DNA of 34,562 nucleotides from contig JAOUIN010000002.1 of NCBI GenBank assembly GCA_029883965.1, positions 1 to 34,562 on the forward strand, written 5' to 3'. The notes beneath the pieces are model-generated. The model saw nothing but the letters and a program-made list of their open reading frames with translations. It had not been told where the DNA came from and searched no databases. This document shows, in pieces, positions 31,620 through 34,562 of the stretch (positions are counted from its first letter, which is position 1; each line of letters begins with the position of its first letter). Origin of the DNA: Betaproteobacteria bacterium. GTDB taxonomy: Bacteria > Pseudomonadota > Gammaproteobacteria > Burkholderiales > SG8-41. A program made the translations under genes and the position numbers.

Positions 31620-32259
31620 GGCTGGATCCGTACGGCGGCTGGTCGAATAACATCCGGAACTCACGTGCGGCGCGTTCAACGTCGGGCGCGGCAAACAGTG
31701 CCGTGATGACCGCGATCGCGTCAATACCGGCCGCAATCAGTTGCGGCGCGTTCGTTGTCGTGATGCCGCCGATCGCGACTGTTGGCACGCCGAGCTCGTG
31801 CTTTGCCCGACTGATCAGGTCCATGGGCGGGCGCACGGCATCGGGTTTGACGCCCGACGCAAAAAAACTGCCGAATGCCACGTGGTCGGCGCCCGCCGCG
31901 ATCGCGCGTTGCGCCAGTTCGATGCGGTCGTAACACGAAGCGCCGAGCAGCTTGTCCGGCCCCAGCCGAGCGCGTGCCGCCGCAAGGTCGCCGTCGTCAC
32001 TCCCCAGATGCGCGCCAGCAGCACCGACCTCGAGCGCGAGCTTAGCCGAGTCGTTGATGATCAGGGGCACCGCGAACTCCGCGCAGAGCTGCTGCAATCG
32101 GCGCGCCTGCGCCAGCCGCAGCTCCGGTGTTGCGGTTTTGTTGCGATATTGCAAAATGCGGGCGCCACCCGCCAGCGCAGCACGCGTCCGGCGCAGCAGG
32201 TCTTCCGTATCGATCAGATCGGGCGTGATCGCGTACAGACCTGCAATCCGTGATGTCAC
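31594..32259 (-). CDS. thiE: Thiamine-phosphate synthase
   Basis: 221 residues. It joins HMP-pyrophosphate and thiazole phosphate to give thiamine phosphate. The TIM-barrel motifs YAITPDLI, LQYRNKTA (phosphate site), LIINDSAKLALEVGAAGAHLGSDDGD, GASCYDRIELA, DHVAFGSFFASGVKPDA and AIGGITTTNAPQLIAAGIDAIAVI match the family. The start is GTG 32259, sharing GTGA with the thiD stop (4-base overlap). The 3' end overlaps hemL by 26 bases, so the three genes are translationally linked. Confidence 0.93.
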   Translation of the reverse strand: MTSRIAGLYAITPDLIDTEDLLRRTRAALAGGARILQYRNKTATPELRLAQARRLQQLCAEFAVPLIINDSAKLALEVGAAGAHLGSDDGDLAAARARLGPDKLLGASCYDRIELAQRAIAAGADHVAFGSFFASGVKPDAVRPPMDLISRAKHELGVPTVAIGGITTTNAPQLIAAGIDAIAVITALFAAPDVERAAREFRMLFDQPPYGSSHEEKSKAL

Positions 32260-33107
32260 GCTTGCGGTTCGCCGTCGTCGTCGGCGCCGGTTGAGTCATC
32301 ATCGTCGCGGGCCCAGAACAGACGGTCCGGTATATGCTGACCCATGCCCGGCCTGAACGCCAGTTTCAGCGATTGCCAGGTGTATTCCTGCGCATCGCGC
32401 ACTGCTTCCTGCATGTCGACGCCGTTGGCAATGGTCGCAGCCAGTGCCGAGGCCAGTGTGCAGCCTGAGCCGTGATAGGTGTGGGGCAGTCGCGGCCAGG
32501 TGTCGCTGCGCAATACGCCGTCGCTGTTGTACAGCGTGTTGACGACTTCGCCGGTATTTTCATGCGTCCCGGTGATCAGCACGTATTCGCAGCCGGAGGC
32601 AAGGATGCGGCTTGCGCACTCCGCCAGGTCGGGGGCATCGTTGTCATCGGTGTCATCAGCGGCAAGCCGGCGCGCTTCAATGCTGTTCGGTGTGACTATC
32701 GTGGTCTGCGGGATCAACAGTTCGCGAATGGCGGCGAGCATTTCCTCGGATGCGAGTTCATCGCCGCGGCCCGATGCCAGTACCGGGTCGAGGATCAGCG
32801 GGATTTCCGGATAGTCGGATACGACTTCCGCCACGGCAGCTACGGCTTCAAGGCTGCCCAGTACGCCGATCTTGAAGGCGGCCACAGGCATGTCTTCGAG
32901 TATGCAGCGGGCCTGGTCGGCCACCCACTCGCCGTCAACGGGCTGGACTTCGTCGACCCCCATCGTGTCCTGAATCGTGATGGCTGTAACCACCGACACC
33001 GGATGGCAGCCCATGCTGGCGAGCGTCATGATGTCTGCCTGCAGTCCCGCTCCTCCAGTAGGGTCGGTTGCGGCAAAGACCATCACAATCGGTGGCGCGT
33101 CGGTCAT
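32256..33107 (-). CDS. thiD: Hydroxymethylpyrimidine/phosphomethylpyrimidine kinase
   Basis: 283 residues, ribokinase fold. It phosphorylates HMP and HMP-P for thiamine synthesis. Recognisable are ATDPTGGAGLQADI (usually SDSSGGAG), TAITIQDT, KIGVLGS, the LDPVLASGRG region, TPNSIEARRL, and HGSGCTLASALAATIANG, with the catalytic-base Cys/Gly motif GSGCTL intact. It has an acidic stretch inside (DDTDDND) and an Asp-rich C-terminal tail (DDDDSTGADDD) beyond the usual end. The stop overlaps the thiE start. It is divergent from the rubredoxin gene across 78 bases. Confidence 0.92.
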   Translation of the reverse strand: MTDAPPIVMVFAATDPTGGAGLQADIMTLASMGCHPVSVVTAITIQDTMGVDEVQPVDGEWVADQARCILEDMPVAAFKIGVLGSLEAVAAVAEVVSDYPEIPLILDPVLASGRGDELASEEMLAAIRELLIPQTTIVTPNSIEARRLAADDTDDNDAPDLAECASRILASGCEYVLITGTHENTGEVVNTLYNSDGVLRSDTWPRLPHTYHGSGCTLASALAATIANGVDMQEAVRDAQEYTWQSLKLAFRPGMGQHIPDRLFWARDDDDSTGADDDGEPQA

Positions 33108-33112
33108 CAGAA

Positions 33113-33141
33113 TTGGGAGACGGAGTGAGATCAGCTAGAAT
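33113..33141 (+). promoter_or_regulatory. Candidate promoter for rubredoxin
   Basis: TTGGGA (33113-33118) and TAGAAT (33136-33141), 17 bases apart, lie in the divergent thiD/rubredoxin gap, matching 4/6 and 5/6 of the sigma70 consensus. The start would be about 33148, some 40 bases before the rubredoxin ATG. Confidence 0.45.
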
Positions 33142-33185
33142 GACGCGGAATTTGGAACGAATTGTAGCTTATTTAACTCTGGCAA

Positions 33186-33377
33186 ATGCTGATGAACACC
33201 GATACCGGGCAGTACAGGAAGTACATGTGTCTGATCTGCGGTTACATTTATGACGAAGCGGCAGGTGTGCCGGATGAAGGGCTTGCCGCCGGGACAAAAT
33301 GGGAAGACGTGCCGATGAACTGGACCTGTCCGGAATGCGGCGCACGCAAGGAAGATTTTGAGATGGTACAGATCTGA
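33186..33377 (+). CDS. rubA: Rubredoxin
   Basis: 63 residues. Small iron protein with one Fe bound by four cysteines: Cys15 and Cys18 (MCLICGYIYDEAAG), Cys48 and Cys51 (WTCPECGARK). It carries single electrons, for example to alkane hydroxylases or oxygen-detoxifying enzymes; the partner here is not visible. Start ATG 33186 or ATG 33192, with no strong ribosome site to decide. A glyoxalase gene follows after 17 bases. The rubredoxin gene next to thiD/hemL is common in betaproteobacteria. Confidence 0.95.
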   Translation: MLMNTDTGQYRKYMCLICGYIYDEAAGVPDEGLAAGTKWEDVPMNWTCPECGARKEDFEMVQI

Positions 33378-33394
33378 GCTCAGGGAGGCTGCGC

Positions 33395-33787
<393 letters not shown>

Positions 33788-33790
33788 TTC

Positions 33791-34562
33791 TTAATCCGGT
33801 GCCGTCACGGCATCGGCGATGCGCACGAAGTCCGCTACCGTCAGCTCCTGCGCCCGTGCGCCGGGATCGATGCCGAGGCGCACGAATTCTTCTGCAGTAA
33901 CCATCCCCTTTAATGTATTGCGCAGGGTCTTGCGCCGCTGCGAGAATGCGCGTGCCACAACACGGCTGAATAGGGCCTCGTCGCGAGCCGGATGCGGCAG
34001 CGGCGCCAGCGGAACCAGCCGCACCACGGCCGACTCGACCCTGGGTGCGGGATCGAACGCAGTGGCCGGCACGTCAAGCAGCAATTCCATGTCGAACCGG
34101 TATTGCAGCATTACCGACAGCCGGCTGAATTCCGTGTCTCCGGGCGCAGCGACCATGCGCTCCACCACTTCACGCTGCAGCATCACGTGCACGTCTTGCA
34201 GGTGTGCGGCGAACTCGGCAAAGCGAAACAGCAATGGTGTCGAGATGTTGTACGGCAGGTTGCCCACGACGCGCAAATCCCTGCCCAGCGCGGCGAAATC
34301 GAATTTGAGCACGTCGCCTTCGTGGATCAGCAGCCGGTCCGGAGCATGGTGTTCACGCAGCCGCGCGATCAGATCGCGGTCGATCTCAATGACCTGCAGT
34401 TGTCTGACGCGGTCGAGCAGCGGCACGGTCAGCGCCCCCAGCCCGGGTCCGATTTCAATCAGCGTGTCGTCCGGTCGGGGCCCGACGGCATGAACGATAC
34501 CGGCGATGATGCCTTCATCAACAAGAAAGTTCTGGCCGAAACGCTTGCGCGGTACATGTTTC
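33791..34562 (-). CDS. rsmA: 16S rRNA dimethyladenosine transferase RsmA (5' end outside window)
   Basis: Reads leftward and enters from the window end; the first visible codons give KHVPRKRFGQNFLVD, the N-terminal motif of KsgA/RsmA, so only a few residues are missing. The SAM motif IEIGPGLGALT, the catalytic GNLPYNIST, and the C-terminal FSQRRKTLRNTLK are all present. It dimethylates A1518 and A1519 in 16S rRNA. The in-frame ATG at 34426 is internal, not the start. The stop lies 3 bases from the gloA stop. Confidence 0.94.
   Translation of the reverse strand, partial: KHVPRKRFGQNFLVDEGIIAGIVHAVGPRPDDTLIEIGPGLGALTVPLLDRVRQLQVIEIDRDLIARLREHHAPDRLLIHEGDVLKFDFAALGRDLRVVGNLPYNISTPLLFRFAEFAAHLQDVHVMLQREVVERMVAAPGDTEFSRLSVMLQYRFDMELLLDVPATAFDPAPRVESAVVRLVPLAPLPHPARDEALFSRVVARAFSQRRKTLRNTLKGMVTAEEFVRLGIDPGARAQELTVADFVRIADAVTAPD

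Overview
The window is GC-rich, almost fully coding chromosomal DNA. It most likely comes from a betaproteobacterium (Burkholderiales-like). The support is the order fmt-rsmB-DUF4390-ntrY-ntrX, the order tkt-gap-pgk-pyk-fba, the hemL/thiE/thiD/rubredoxin neighbourhood, and two Bug/TctC-type periplasmic receptors, a family greatly expanded in that class. I see no rRNA, tRNA, CRISPR array, insertion sequence or phage gene.

Layout. (1) 1-5529: end of fmt, then rsmB, a secreted DUF4390 protein, and an NtrY/NtrX-type two-component pair, with overlapping or near-abutting genes. The response regulator has a shortened AAA+ domain that has lost its ATPase and sigma54-contact motifs. (2) 5624-12538: a central carbon operon, transketolase, GAPDH, phosphoglycerate kinase, pyruvate kinase and fructose-bisphosphate aldolase. 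The aldolase is the class I Schiff-base type. An inverted-repeat element separates gap and pgk. (3) 12691-13806: a CobW-family metal-chaperone GTPase. (4) 13943-23613: a catabolic block with a metal-dependent amidohydrolase, a cupin with histone-like lysine tails, a TctC receptor, an acyl-CoA dehydrogenase, then CT1 - TctC - CT2 - enolase-superfamily enzyme (CT = acyl-CoA carboxyltransferase). The second half has a good sigma70 promoter overlapped by a perfect 16-bp palindrome that looks like a GntR/FadR-type operator. No biotin carboxylase, biotin carrier or TctA/TctB membrane subunit is present. (5) 23729-25296: an MliC-like lipoprotein and an LpxR-like outer-membrane lipid A deacylase. (6) 25428-29495: small accessory genes: a DUF6868-like membrane protein, a uracil-DNA-glycosylase-family protein with an apparent internal deletion, a DUF3565 gene interrupted by a TGA codon, an SDR oxidoreductase, a DUF3147-like membrane protein, a phosphonatase-like HAD hydrolase and an unrecognised secreted protein. 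(7) 29507-34562: rluF, hemL, thiE, thiD (leftward), rubredoxin and gloA (rightward), and the 3' part of rsmA (leftward, running off the window).

The glycolytic operon and regions 1 and 7 are ordinary core genome. The most promising unexplained system is 18187-23613. It is an operator-controlled unit with two paralogous carboxyltransferases without biotin partners, a solute receptor and a muconate-cycloisomerase-like enzyme. I read it as uptake and CoA-dependent breakdown of an organic acid, but the substrate cannot be read from the sequence.
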